The translations under genes and the position numbers were made by a program. DNA of 64,000 nucleotides from Pseudoscleropodium purum (taxonomy: Eukaryota; Streptophyta; Bryopsida; Hypnales; Brachytheciaceae), in contig OZ017798.1 in assembly GCA_963969395.1 (NCBI GenBank), forward strand, positions 19,832,173 through 19,896,172, read 5' to 3'. The notes below the pieces were generated by a model that saw only the letters and a list, made by a program, of their open reading frames with translations, did no database searches and was not told the DNA's origin. Of the stretch, positions 1 to 13,009 are shown in pieces; position 1 is the stretch's first letter; each line of letters starts with the position of its first letter.

Positions 1-1017
1 AAGGTTTAAAAAAAATCGTATGTTAGAGTCTTCATTAATCAATTTGTTTTAGGATTCAAATATATATTGAAATTTTGGAAAAGCAAATCCTCTATTAGAG
101 AAGTTACTTTTCAAATGTATAAATTTATTTTTAAAATATATATTTTTCTTTGGTATCATATGATAGTTCTAAAGCACTTGATAGGAAAATTATCTTTTAG
201 ATGATTTTAGGAGAAGATCTGGAATGAGGGGAAGATCTAGAATGGGAGAAAATATTTTTCATCTAATTTCTTTCGAGGGACCTGCTGGAACTTGTTTTTA
301 CTGAATGGTATTGGATCTTTTTTTCGAAAAATATTTTCGACTTTCCTACAAAAGAAAATAGAAAATTCATATAGTGTATGTGGCAACTTATATTTGTTTT
401 TTTATTTGAATTTTAACGATAAAAATAAAATAAACCTATGGAGAATTTTTTGGATTTTATGAGCATTAATAACAATTGGTGTAAATTGTTTCACTTTTTA
501 TCCATAAATTCACGATAATTTCAAATTTCTACAAAAAATTGTGAAATTTTTATAACCAATGGAAGACATATAATCACTTTTTCTTTTTTTTTAAAATTCA
601 TTCGTAGATAATTGCAAAATGAAGTTATAAAAATAGTTATCTAAGCACATAAAATTATACATCTGTAGATTTTACTTGACTTAGAAGTCTTGACAGTTGT
701 AAAGTTAACTTGTCATGCTAGACTTTGAGGTACATGTTGACCAATAGCTAGTATTGAATCCTATATTTCTCAATGCACAAAACCCAAAGATCCACCCCAT
801 GGTTGTAAAGTGAACTTTTTATTCTACTCTTTTTTGTAAGTCCTACTCGTTGCTCAAACAACTGGTTTCTATTCCTTTTTTTTCCAATTCCAATTTTTTT
901 GGCTTTGATTTTAGAAATTAATTGAATTGTACAAGTTCCCATTGAATCATCAAAAAACAACTTTTCACCCTCCTCAATTGAAAAGACATTGAATTCTTTA
1001 AGGGCTTTCATTTAAGT
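1..1017. other. AT-rich stretch, no gene seen
   Basis: No coding frame, splice pattern or recognisable repeat stands out here. The 87-codon minus-strand frame at 748-1011 has no recognisable motif and reads like chance. Confidence 0.5.
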
Positions 1018-1020
1018 TGT

Positions 1021-1175
1021 CACTACTAGAAAATTTAGTTTTTTGGTTGATTTGGTTGCATTGATTTGGTTCACTTTTCTATTGATTTCTATCCAAATCA
1101 TTAGTCTAAATCAACAAAAAGGTGAACCAAATCAACATGGACCAATTAACAAAAAAACTAAATATTCTAATATTG
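1021..1175. mobile_element. CACTA-type MITE, 155 bp
   Basis: The left end reads CACTACTAGAAAATTTAG and the right end is its diverged reverse complement, ending TTCTAATATTG. The three bases on either side are TGT and TAT, consistent with a CACTA 3-bp target duplication with one transition. The interior, with repeated TTGATTT and TTCTATTGATTT words, resembles the better preserved copy at 32255-32415, so the two belong to one family. There is no coding capacity, so it would have been mobilised in trans by an autonomous CACTA element. Confidence 0.65.
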
Positions 1176-1313
1176 TATAATTTTGAAATTCTAATAGTTT
1201 TTATGGCTTCAAAATTCTAATATTTTCATCCTAGCTTCATTTCACCATTTCAATCCTAGCTTCATTCTATCATTTTGCCCGTGGCTTCAAATGCATTCAT
1301 TAGTAGAAAACAT

Positions 1314-1395
1314 GGTTGTCACATTGGACAGATTACTATTCCTTTCACGTCCTATAGGACGTGAAATGAATAGTAATCTATCCAATGTGACAACT
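1314..1395. repeat. Near-perfect 41-bp-arm inverted repeat
   Basis: The arms 1314-1354 and 1355-1395 are reverse complements with about three mismatches and essentially no loop, centred on CCTATAGG. It could be the core of a foldback transposon or a small-RNA hairpin. No ends or target duplication were identified. Confidence 0.8.
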
Positions 1396-1421
1396 ATCGT
1401 AGAAAAATAGTCTTTGGGCAC

Positions 1422-1516
1422 CAAAGAATAGTATTAGAGTATGGTACTAGAGGCCCATATTGGCACCAAGCTAGCCAATATGGGCCTCTAGCACCATGTT
1501 GTAACACTATTTTCTA
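1422..1516. repeat. Second hairpin with 24-bp perfect core
   Basis: The core arms 1441-1464 and 1474-1497 pair almost completely around a 9-base loop. Weaker pairing extends outward to about 1422 and 1516. It lies right next to the preceding hairpin, so the two may be parts of one foldback element. Confidence 0.75.
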
Positions 1517-1559
1517 GCGTCCAAAGATCACCTTTCTACTAGTGACTCCATAATTGAAA

Positions 1560-3700
1560 GTACCAAGAACCTAACTATATTTGTCATTTAACAATCCTCA
1601 AAGTTCACTCCAATAATTGACTAAACTAGTTTTGACCTAAAGGTTGTTATTAGAATGCATTTTGATAATCAATTGCACCCATTTATTTGAATAATCTATC
1701 TAAAGTACAACAACCCAATGCCGTCAGTCACCAAAATCCAACATCTATTAGATCCTCCCACATGTGTCATCCACCCACCTCTTACCACAATCTTAGCAAT
1801 CCCTTAGCATCATGACAATGTACTTGGGGAGAAGACACATCAACATGTGGTTTAGCATGGGTCTACCCATGGTTTACCAATTTAGTTCCAACAAACTTTG
1901 AATAATCACAAAAAATTTCATTTCTTGTCAAAATGTCTTCATTCTACTTGTGAATGTCTTCTCTCAAACTTTTCAATCTTTGAAAAATATGTGGATTGGC
2001 AAATAGATTCTCTAGAGTACCTAGATAGCAAATCTATGTGGTGATATGATGATAGAGTCTACAAAAGTGCAACAAGCCTCTTGTGGAGGTCTAGCCAAGG
2101 GTGAATATAAAAAAAAGACCCCCCTATTTTGTGCCATATGAATTTTATTGTTAGCACCCTTAAGAGCTAATTTGGTGCCAGTTATTGCAAATATGAACTC
2201 AAGCTTGCATAAAAGAAATTTTGGATAGCAAATAAAATGTTTCATAGGTTTACCTTAATGGCAAAACCACGTCAGCAAGAGGCTCATTGCACTACTACAG
2301 ACTCGATCTAATATGATCTACCTTCCCTGGGAGTTAAGACACACTTTTGGGTACCAGTACACACTCAGAATTAACTACCCTGATCTTTCCAACATCTCTG
2401 TACACTCTAATTTAGTAAGTTACTGGTAGGACCGTAGGAGTGGTAGCCCACAATCAGTATTTTCCGTTAGCTTATAGTCCTTGTGCAAGTGCTAGTCAGT
2501 CATAAAGGCCTGCTACGTATGATAAGCTTATTGCCTTGCGCCTTCAATTCGTGGGAAGAGTCAACCTGGAAGCAAACAAAGCAAAGGCCAAATTAAAGCA
2601 ACCAACTTGCTCCATACAGTATCGTATAGTATTATGCTTTGCTTTGGGGACCGCCTCCACCGTATCCTATCCAGCCACCACGTAACGTACCTCCCTATTG
2701 ACCGGCCTGCTTGCATGTGCTGTTGTAGCATGATACTATAATTCGTTTCGGCCACGCCGCCCCTCTGGCTGGTGGCGCATGGAAGCTTGCAAGAGCTAAA
2801 TTCCCTGCATAATAGTTTTAAAAGCAGGCAGGAGAGAATACTTTAGAATAGATTGATATGTTCGTGAACCTCGTTCGGATCAAGCTCGAGCTCTTGGCGT
2901 ATCTGAAACATTGACTTATTGCAACCTGCGCCCACAGGATTGTAGTCTAAGAAAACACCCTTCATGTGGTTTAAGATACTAGAAAATCGGTCACACGCAT
3001 AGGTATGTAAGCTTACTGCAACATTAAATTTTATCGTTGTACTGTACATGCATGCATGGAGCTCCTCACCTCACGAAAGAGCTGCTTCAACATCCTTGGA
3101 AAAGGAATTTGGATTCTCTTTGCGCATAATCTTGAGTTAATTACCTGAAGCTACAAGAACGACAGGAAAAAAACTAAAAGCCGGCACATAGACGATAGAC
3201 CCTGCCTGAGGTGCTGGGTTTTCTGAGAATCTTCTCGACAACTACATGTGAACTTCCTTGGGATCATTCTTTTTGTCTTCACAAGATGCATCAATTGATC
3301 TAATAAGTCTTGGGTTTTAAATCACAATTTGAACTTGCTGTTTTTGTATTGGAAAGTTTGATAAAAAAAAATTGAATTGAATAGTGGCTTTGAGGTTGTC
3401 CATGGCCTTGAAGGTGGAAGCTCATCATTGATTGGTCATTTGAACAAGCTACATGATAACCATTTAAAAAAGATTCTGAAATCCAAGTTTAGGCAGCCCC
3501 TCCTAGGACCTCAAATGTGCTTTATAGGTTAATTCCACAGTGCAAGTGTGGAACTTCAGTATGGATTAGAGTCCGAAATTCAAATGGCAATTAATCTGTG
3601 AAATATCATAGAACTTTGCATTATCTATTATATTGGATCTATGCACTTTATGAATCCTCTGGTGCTATACGTGTGTTTGTCACTTTTTTGGATTGCCATC
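1560..3700. other. Gene-free stretch
   Basis: Base composition rises towards average after 2250. The short open frames here (for example 2021-2245, 2561-2755 and 2843-3049, all minus) have no recognisable motifs or consistent splice sites. Nothing supported is seen. Confidence 0.45.
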
Positions 3701-3752
3701 GACTATTGGAGAAGGGTGAGTTCTATCGAATGACGTGGCAGCTCAAAGCAGC

Positions 3753-4103
3753 TCAAATTATACCACCTGGCACAGTAAATTGTGGATAGCAACTGCTTCC
3801 GCAGGAATTGGGGTGCTCATCAACAGCATCAGGATATATACAATGATTAAACATTTTAATTTGCTGTAACCCCTGCTGGGAACAAGGAAGCTTGTTGGTA
3901 CTGTCCGATCTAATTTCACCCCCATTTTCAGCGTCGTCGTTGCAAGTCGTGAGACAGCTTTGGAGTTGAAGCCTCAGAATTGGGACAAAGAACTTCCTCC
4001 ACTCCTCCATCCAGCTGAAGTGCTGGTCAACAAAGTCTTTGTCAGGATAAGTCTGAAAATGCCAGTCGATAACAAACTGATCTGTCGACTTCGCCAAACG
4101 CAA
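3753..4103 (-). pseudogene. Unrecognised possible exon remnant
   Basis: An open minus-strand frame of about 116 codons contains a compositionally protein-like stretch near its start, rich in W, F, D and H, including DWHFQTYPDKDFVDQHF. It has no ATG at its 5' end, and an in-frame stop lies just upstream, so at best it is one exon of a decayed gene. An overlapping plus-strand frame (3960-4229) is less protein-like. No family is recognised and it may be chance in a region of balanced base composition. Confidence 0.18.
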
Positions 4104-4229
4104 TTATTTAAGAGTCTCCATGCAAATCGAGCTGCTTGTCAATCAATGGAAAGCACAGTTCGGAAACTGAGATTTCTGACTGCTGATCAAAGCTTATGCA
4201 TGATTAATCAAGTCAAACGGAACCTTTGA

Positions 4230-5540
4230 ACAAGGTCAAGTGCTGCAGCCACAAGCAGTCATTGAAGCAGTTCATCACTCTCCAAGTCTCCATCATCGGA
4301 ATTCTCACTCCACTGCCTGCCACGCGATATGCAAGTCTTCAAGACCATAATGCCAAGTCTAACTTTTGAAGCAACCATAGTTGTCACTCTCCTGTTGACA
4401 GGTTATAAGAGGGTTTTATAACACTAGTTTGAAAGCTAGTAAGTTATATGACGACCTGGTAAACTATTCATTAAGTTACCCATGAAGACTCAAAACTGAA
4501 CTGAAGTGTAAGTTACCATGTGATCGAGTTCTCACTCGGATCCCTTCCACAATCTACACATTGTAACCTGTAACCTTTTTTAATGACTAATTCGAGGGTC
4601 GAGGACTCTCTTATTGGCTGGTCATGAGAAGGTTACAAACCTTTTTCACTCCATAAGACCTCCATTGACGAACTCAAATTAAAGCACTGTGCATATCAAG
4701 ATGTTCAAGACTCAAGTCAAGATCAATATCCATTGCAGGGATGTTGCTTGCCATTCACGTACTCAGTAGTGTTTCACGCCATTCCTACTTCCACTCAGTG
4801 GTATCCAGTAGTCAATGGTTATGAGTGGCTAGTCTTTTGTTACTAAATGAGGGGCATCAATATGAATGATACCATTCCTTATAAATACACATTCCTTGGC
4901 GGACCGAAGTCTGTGTTAGTTGAAATCCGGTCCCGCGCCAATTGATTGATGATTGACAGTACAGTACTAGCTAGCTGGCCATTCCCTCCAACGAAAGATT
5001 ATTCCGGGACAGGCAAGCGATTCGATCTCACTATACGTAGCTAGGCTGTCCTAGACGGGAGTGGCTCCTCCGGCCAGTGGGTGTGTAAAAAAGTCAAAAC
5101 GCAGCCCGCCAATTTGTTATTTTTTTTTTCCTCCAGCGGTGGTGTGGAGTGGAGTGCAGGAATATATATTCTACCGGTCCCGGACGGAACGGAAGGAGCG
5201 CGCTGGAATATCTCCTGTTCCACATGCAAACCCATCAACAGTAGTATCTTGAAAGTGCAGGAAAGTTCAAAGGCGAGGGAGAAAAAGTGCAGGGATAAGC
5301 ACACTACTCACGTTGTGGCAGCACGGATCGGTTGCTACAGCGCCAATGTGCTCGACACTACTACCCTGAAACGTACGCTTGCTGCTGCTGCTGCAGACGC
5401 AAAACACGCAAAACGATCTTTTCGCCTCACGATGGGAAAACTGAAACGTTGTTTCATCTAATTGCACGGTTTTCAAGGAAGTGGCTTGAGTACATTTTCA
5501 GTGAGGAGTGATGCCAATTCCCTCATTGCGGTATAATAAT
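4230..5540. other. Gene-free stretch of near-average GC
   Basis: A TATA-like TATAAATACA lies at about 4880 and is followed by GC-richer sequence to 5460, which might be an old promoter or a solo LTR. No paired LTR, target duplication or downstream gene was found. The overlapping plus and minus frames at 5041-5476 have no recognisable motif. Confidence 0.3.
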
Positions 5541-5542
5541 TA

Positions 5543-6047
5543 GGGGTTGTCACACCTTCTTCAAGAATGAAATTTTCATGAAGAATGAGAAGTTGTGGGG
5601 AAAAAAAGAGGGGTCAACTAGAAGCCATTCTCCATGAAGAAGGTGTGACACCCCATTTGTTGATGAGGAGAAGGAGAATGGAGAATTGGAGAAGGAGATT
5701 TATCAGTGCAAATTCATAAACTCTTGAATACGTAGAAGTTAGGATGTAGAAATGTGTAGGCAACGCAAAATGCACAATGAGGGCTCACATTGCAAAAATG
5801 AAAGTAAATTTGGGGACGTAGAAAAAATAGAAATATAATGAGTAGGATAAAAGTGAAATCCAAAGCAGTGAAATTTTTTTTGTGAAGTCTTCTTCATGCC
5901 CATTCTTCACCTCCAAAGTTCGAACAGAATGCCCATTTTCAATGTTCAAAGAATGGGACCTCTACTAGCCAAAGAAAGCCAACAAGAAAGTTCCACGTCT
6001 CCATTCTTTGAAAATTGAGAATAGGGTGAAAAAGGTGTGACAACTCC
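5543..6047. mobile_element. 505-bp TIR element flanked by TA
   Basis: The left end GGGGTTGTCACACCTTCTTC matches the reverse complement of the right end, which is GGAGTTGTCACACCTTTTTC read inward. TA lies directly outside both ends (5541-5542 and 6048-6049), as expected for a Tc1/mariner-like non-autonomous element. A third, inverted copy of the terminal motif lies at 5635-5654, so the left 112 bp alone form a smaller foldback. There is no coding capacity. Superfamily assignment rests only on the TA flanks. Confidence 0.6.
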
Positions 6048-6049
6048 TA

Positions 6050-7360
6050 TGAGAAGAAGAAGATTTTTAATCCACAGATCACCTTGTAGTGTGTTTTGAA
6101 TAATTCTTGTTATTTATTCTTATTGCAAATTTTAGCCATAAAAATGATATTTATGAGAATTTGAGTCCAACTAATGAAATGAAGCTTATCAAATGTGGTT
6201 TCTAATCTCATTAGAAATTTTGAAAAATTTATAAGTTTCAATGTTTGATAGCAATATGAACTTTGCGCTTATAAGTATAGGTTGTTGATTTAATAGTATT
6301 AGAGTAAACTTTGGTTTATGCCATTGTGCTATACACTACAACATACATTTATACTAAAAAATTCACATTTTTTAATTTGATGTGAATTTTCTACATTTAA
6401 AAAAAATTCACAATAATTTGAAATTTTTATAACTTGTAATAGACACATGATTTCATCATTCTCTAAAAAATAAATACAATTTTTTTCATTCAAAACTAAT
6501 CGAAAAATGGCAACAAACAAAATTATAGATAATGAGTCTTGAAATGAGTGGTCATAGGCCCATATTTCTAGAGTTAGCTTTATGCAATGAATTCCTTATT
6601 AAAATGATTTAGTTCATAAGATTTGTATTTGTTATACATTGATTTGTTCCAACTTAAACCTTAAAAGACCTTCAATGTTTCCATTTGGTCAAACTTTCTT
6701 AGTTTTTGTTATTAAAATATACCTTTCAAAAATTTGATATATTTCTCATGTGGAAATATATAAATAAAAATATTTCATCCATTTTTATTAATTAAAAAAA
6801 TAAAAATGAATATTATATCCATTTTAAATGTATTTTTGTAAAAATCATAGTAATTGCAATATGCTTAAAATAGTACCAAAATTTTAGTAAAAATTAATGG
6901 AGATGATAGCGATAGATATTATAGTATAATTGGTGAACTAAGAGAAATTTAATAGAAAAGGGTCAAAATTGGTGTATTTTAAACATTCAATATGCTACCT
7001 TCAAAGTTTAAATTGTTATCAAAATTCCAATTTTGAACAATTTTGAAAAAAAATGGAATAAAAGTAGGTTCTTGGAGCTACATTCTTGTAGAAAGCTTGA
7101 AGACATTTAATCCTTAAAGGACCTTTCCAACCCTTGAGGAATTCTTGCTTTGGAAGAATTAAAATTGTTGATGAAGTAGTCAATGGTTCCTTGATTAGGT
7201 AAGCTTGTTGTACTTGTATTTACAAAAGGATCGCATATATTGCATTGGTGCAACACAATTCAAATTTTTTTATTTTCACAAGGAAGATTGTTGATTTGAA
7301 GGCGAGATCATGTGAAGCCCAGAGACATTGCCCATGTAGAAAAATTTGTAGTTAACAATA
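6050..7360. other. AT-rich, nothing recognised
   Basis: The stretch is strongly AT-rich with short homopolymer runs. No credible frame, splice pattern or repeat boundary was seen. Confidence 0.5.
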
Positions 7361-7366
7361 GGTGAG

Positions 7367-7610
7367 CAAAAATTCCTTTTGTTTCTTTGCTTTATTAGGT
7401 TGACTACTCTTATTTATTTTATTGTAGGCCTATTCATTTATTCATGCATGTGTGCTAAAATTTCAAGTAAGATTCATTGGGTTGAACAAAAATACTTCTT
7501 ATTTCCTTACCTTGATAAGTTGACCACTCTCATTTATTTAGTTGTTGACCCACTAATTACTTGTGGTTATGTTCTAACTTTTCATTCAAGATTCTTTAGA
7601 TTGCCCTACT
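7367..7610. repeat. Tandem duplication, ~120-bp unit
   Basis: Two diverged direct copies lie side by side, anchored by CAAAAAT at 7367 and 7487. Both contain similar GTTGACYACTCTYATTTA blocks in register. The open frame that runs through both copies (7379-7612) is a product of the duplication and shows no protein motif. Confidence 0.65.
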
Positions 7611-10600
7611 AGAATCAAATTTGTCTTTAAGGGTTAAAGTCAAGAACTATTTGAAATTTAGGTTTGTTTTTTTAGAATGTTCCTAGGCCTTGGTTTGTCT
7701 TTGAAACATTAATGGTTGATATGGATTTTGAATTGTAGTTTTTGATTTACTTTTTTTTTAAATGGTAAAATACATGCAAAGTGTCATTACTTTTCAATGA
7801 CACTAAACTTAGAGCCATAAAATGAGCATAGACGCATTCTAATAAATGAAGAAAATGTTTTGAAAATGCAAGGATTATTAATTTCCTACATATTTGCAAC
7901 CTATAATGATGATCTTTACTTTGAGAAAACTTAATGGGAAATTTGTGTGGGTTGATTTTAGCTTGTAAATAAAATTTTAGGTCTTAGGAAGATAATCCAA
8001 ATTTGGATTTGAGAATCTTTTCCTATAGGAACATCATGCAATTGGTACACCATAGTTAATTTTGTTAAAGTGGCACAATTTGGTGACAAAATTATGCCAA
8101 ACTTGTGCATCATGGTCTGAAATCTACAATAGGTATTGGATTTATTTTTTAAATCATGCTTCTAAAAAGTGCCAAAGTATTGGAATGACATTAAATGACA
8201 AATCTATGATGAGTACATTTTTGCCCTTTTGATGATAACAAATGAACTCTAAGTTGTTTTTCAAAAATTTTAATAAATTTTCCAATGCAACATCTACACA
8301 TTTAAATTGTGATTTGAAATACAAAACTTAGCTATATAGATGTATCTTTAGCTATATAGAGACAAAGAGAATGGGCATTATAAAATTGGGTTGTAGTTGT
8401 CTATTGAAAATGCAATCCTCAAAATTCCTTGAAAAATTAACCTTTGGGTTTAGGGTTTACATTTAAGGATTAAGAGGGCCACATTTCCACAAAAGAAGAA
8501 CAAGATTGTCCACGTCTCTTCTGTATCCTCAAGAAACAAAGCTTTATAAGGGATTTTCATAGCCACCTACAAATGTTTTGTTTTGTTTTTCAAAACCTAC
8601 TTGACCAAAATACATGTAAGGTTGTTAGTATATGAATCTAGGATCTTAAGCCCATAATCCTAGCTAGGCACCTATGTAATAAGTACCTTTGATATTGACA
8701 CTTTTTGTATAGAATGCCTATGTTACAAGATACTTTCTATGATTATAGGACATCTTCAATGGTTGTAGGTGCCTATGCTATAGGTATCTATATTTTATAT
8801 TTTAAGCACCTTCTATAGTTATAGATATGTATGCTATAGACACCTTCATTAATTACAAGGTACCTACTTACACCTTCTTAGGTCAAGACTCGCATGCTTG
8901 CATTTCTAAGATCATATACTAGTGTTCTTGAAATACATGTGATATATCCCATTTTTTGATAGCCATTTATAAATTTTTTATTTAAATAATTGTGAATCGA
9001 ATAAAACTAAATAAGTGCAATGACCAAAGGATGATTATACTATCTTGTCTTACAATAAATATGCTTGTACTTTTTGCACTCTTACAGTGTTAGTATGTAC
9101 AATAACACCTCTTGCAACACCTAACATCACTTACACTATGAGAGGCTCAAATTTGTCAAAAAGTAAGTTACTTTTGTCCCAAAGTGCCACAATTAATGAC
9201 ACCTTGTAATTTGGCGAAATTGAACTCTCAAAATCAGATGTAGAAATTTTGCTCTCTTTTTTAATTTGATCCTTGCGTATGGTATATTATGCTAAAAAAA
9301 TGTATTACAATTAAATTCTTGTCAAATCATATTTTAGATTTTCTTTTTTTAAATGATCTTAAATGAATTGATTCTTAATGTATGACGATTCTATAAAAAA
9401 AAAATATTTTGCTCTTCCCAATTAAACTTAGTTATTCACATTTGGACCCAAGTTTAAATTCTCTAAACAAAATATGGCCAACAAGCCTTTGAAACTTTGA
9501 CCAATACTATTGTTTTTTACAACTATATATTAATCCCCCAAGACTTAAGAATTTGGGACAAAATACAAATGTGTTATAAAATATAAATTCTATAGTTTTT
9601 TTGAAGTTTGTATTACAAGAAACAATGTTAAACATCAAGAGTAGAAAGCATCTATATAGTCAACATTCCTAAACTATTTATAGATTTGTTTTAATTGAAA
9701 TTTTTAGATTTAACTTCAGAAATTCACCAATAATGCAATTTCTATCATTAGAATTTGATTTTTTTATAATATGTCAAAATTAAAGCTTCATTTGATTTGT
9801 GAAAAGGGCATGAAATTGTAAAAATGAGAATATCAACACTTTTTCCAAATAATAAACTTTACAACAGCAGGGCAAATACTAATCATTTTGTGCTATTTTC
9901 CTTATAGTTTTATTTATTATAGTGATATTAGTTTTAAACATAAAAACAGAAAGACAACCTTATACAGTTTGAACTCTTAAAAAGTCATAATAAAGTTTTC
10001 TTTCTGTGTGAAAACCATGCCAAAAGTTGAGCAACAACCATAAAACGGTTGATTGGGCTATTTCAGGGCTGCTCAACAAATAATTCGTCATTTTATCCCT
10101 ACAGTTGCGGCACTGCCTGCCACTCCAAGTTCGAGCAAAATTTTGTGAGTGAGAAGGCTCATTGGTTTCTTGTGCAAATAAATGTTGGAGGGCTGCTGTT
10201 TTCCCAAAAAATACCTGTAGCCCGGCTGTTGTAAGAGTAATGTTGGGGGAGAATTGTCGGGTAGTCCATTTTTCACTAGTGAATTTGAGAAAAGAAGAAG
10301 TCGGAATGTGAAAATGGAGAATCCAAAACTAAACAAAAAATTGGTAGGACTGGCAACCAAGGATGGTGAGTAAAAATAAAAGGTGGATATATATGTAGCC
10401 ACCCTTTTCTATGAAATTGCTAGATTTTAGCTTCTTGCCATTTGGAATCCAAAGCTAATATCCAAGTTGTTGGAGGTTGGTATGTATTTAGACAAGGCAA
10501 ATATTTCTTTAGGGTTGGTTGTTGAAGGGCTTGGAGTGCTCGGACAAGGCGGGGACAAGTATCAACGTAGGGTTGGTCATGGCAACCATTTCCTACTCAA

Positions 10601-10770
10601 GGTCCATATGTGTTTGCTTGGTGTGGTGGGGTTTGGAGTTAAGTTTCAATACTAGCATGTCTTTGAAAGAGGAGGATTGTAGCCTTTGTAAATTTGAAGT
10701 TGAAGAAAAGTTGTCTAGTGAGAATTTGATACTAGAGGAAATGAAACCAAGAGATTTTAATAAGGAGAGG
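7611..10770. other. AT-rich, gene-free stretch
   Basis: Between 8640 and 8880 degenerate words such as CCTATGCTATAGGTA and CACCTTC recur, suggesting an old tandem repeat. No gene, RNA or transposon boundary could be supported. Confidence 0.4.
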
Positions 10771-10779
10771 ATGCAACTA

Positions 10780-11106
10780 AGGTAAGAAGCTCTGAAATTG
10801 CACAGGCTCTAAAATTGCCCACCCTATTCAGATATACACAGTTTTTACATGTAATTATTCATAGCCTTCAGTGATGTACAAACAATGTACATTTTAGGGG
10901 GTGGGCGATTTTAGAGCCCTATGCCACTTCAACTTCAAAATTTCATAACTAATTTCAAAAAGCTCCAATAAATATGAAACAACTTGGGTTAGATGCCAAT
11001 TCCTCTCATCTTTCAAGGAAAATTTACTGAAAAATATTTCAAGATGTTTCACCTCTCCAAAATTTAGTTTCAGCTCTTAGGTGGGCAATTTCTGAACCTG
11101 TTATCT
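10780..11106. mobile_element. ~330-bp inverted-repeat element with inner hairpin
   Basis: The outer ends pair over 25 bases with about six mismatches (CTAAGGTAAGAAGCTCTGAA against the reverse complement of the right end). Inside, GGCTCTAAAATTGCCCACC near 10805 is repeated inverted near 10905. The same GCCCACC-containing word therefore occurs three times in alternating orientation, as in MITEs. No clean target duplication is visible, so the ends are approximate. Confidence 0.45.
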
Positions 11107-11109
11107 TAG

Positions 11110-12660
11110 TGCCTGTTGGGGGAAAAATGACTCCTACAAAGAGGAGGGAAATTACTTGGGCAGCTCCAAAAACTTCCTGAACATTGTGCCTAAGAGTGCA
11201 AGGTGGGCAGTAGTGACTTGTGAAAACTCAGTTGGCTTGCAAATTGCACTCAATTTGGCCAATGTGAGGACTCGGAAAAGGAAACAAATGGGCAGGCAGG
11301 CAGCTTTTTCGGCTGTGGGAGAGGCTTGCAGCCCAAAGTTTCTTTGCTCAGTTGCGGTGCATTTCTGTTGTTGTTCTCACAAGGAAAGTCATGTTGATTA
11401 TCATGAGTCCAAGGGAATACATGATGAATTTTTGGGCATTGAGTTAGTGAGCTACAGTAGATTCTCAAAGAAAAACAACAACTTAGAACTTCCACATTAT
11501 CCAAGATTAGGGACTTGGTTTTTGTGCACCATCTGACATTTTCTTCACTTTGAAGAGATGCTCATTATAAGGTTGTTTCTAATGAATGTGCAGGGTGGTG
11601 GTGGTGGTGGTGGCAGGTTTCATGATTTCAGATGTGTTTTTTTCTGTTATGAAGTCATCAAAGAAGACACCCAATTTTTTTTCAATTTTTTTTGGGACTC
11701 TCACTAGACAAAAAGAAATTACTCCCCTGGTTCCCTCCCTCGGCTTAAATCATGATTTCTTTTCTGCCTGAATACACCCAATCAAACCTCATATTCTCAG
11801 TCCAATAGTGAGTTGAAACACCTCAACCCAAATCCTCAACAGGGAAGATCATTGCAGTATGCTCCCATGGAAATCATATGGTTACAAATCCAATCCCAAA
11901 TCGCTATGTCTCCAGCGGAGCAAGGGCAAAGCTTTTTTCACCCTGATAAGATCAAAATTTGGGGGAGACAGAATCCCTCTTCCCGGGGGAGGACTCTTAC
12001 TAGGAAGTTAACTATAAAATCTCAGAATAAATAACAATGCCCTTTTTGCTTTTTATCACACTTGGCAACTTGGGACATCCATTTGAACACAATGCACCTT
12101 TGGTATGTTTGCCATGGAAGATTTTTTCCCACTGTTGGGAGCAAAGTACTGAACAGTGTTGTGTCTTATCAGATTGCATTCAGTTGTTTTGCACCATTTG
12201 CAAAGACTCGGGTGTCACCTTGAACCCCAAATTCTCGATCGGGTGGGTCAAGTGGGGCGCCCCGCGGTCCCAGCACCTCCTAGCCCCGCCCACTAGCTGC
12301 CAGAGGAGAAAGACAAAGCCCCATCATGCAAGCATGTGGTGGCACATTGGGTGTGTATCCGGAGTAAAGAAATGGAAGCAAAGGGGTTGGCCTACAATGA
12401 CAAGGGATGCAAACTTGCACCCCCCCTGTCTTCCTTTTCAATGGGGATGGTCACTTGGGGCAACATTGGCAATCATCAGCCCCTTTGACTTGTGCGCAGG
12501 GCTCCTCACCAGGAAGGTGCACATTGCAAAGCTTTTGACCACTTGCTTTTCTCTTAAATTAAAATATAAAAAAAAAAAAAAAAAACTTCCTAAAAGAGGG
12601 CCTACTATCATAAATGGGGTGGCCAAATAGTACAATCATTCTTTTGGGAAGTCCGTTTTC
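11110..12660. other. Higher-GC stretch, unrecognised, ending in poly-A
   Basis: The sequence is markedly less AT-rich than its neighbours, including a GC-rich patch at 12240-12310. A run of about 18 A lies at 12568-12586. A 197-codon plus frame (12037-12630) spans it but has no recognisable motif and runs through the poly-A. It could be a decayed retroelement or processed insertion; the identity is unknown. Confidence 0.3.
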
Positions 12661-12689
12661 TTTTCTCATTGGTCAAGAATTTTATTTAT

Positions 12690-12728
12690 TTTATTATTAT
12701 TATTATTGTTATTATTATTATTATTTGT
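12690..12728. repeat. (TTA)n microsatellite
   Basis: About 13 TTA/TTG trinucleotide units run in tandem with one interruption. Confidence 0.85.
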
Positions 12729-13009
12729 TTAATAATTTCTAAATTCTTTCCATTGATAATTTTGGCATTTTAAGATGCTATAGTCTTTAGCTTAATAAGT
12801 TACCTTCCTTTTTGTACATGCACAACGTACTGAAAGATACTAAAATTGTTTTTAGATTTTTTTGATTGAAATAATTGAAAATCTTTGAACATATTTGTGT
12901 CATTGATCCAAGTCAAATAACACTCAAATGAACCAAAAAAAAGGCATCACACAATGTAAAACTACACTTTAACTCGTGGATTCCTGAAGTCTTTTTTCAT
13001 AAAAAACAT

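Noticed and set aside
5041..5476. Overlapping 126-codon plus and 87-codon minus frames
   Set aside because: They coincide on opposite strands in a GC-richer patch and have no motif or splice context.
12037..12630. 197-codon plus-strand frame
   Set aside because: It has no recognisable motif, runs through a poly-A tract, and has low-complexity ends. Length alone is not enough.
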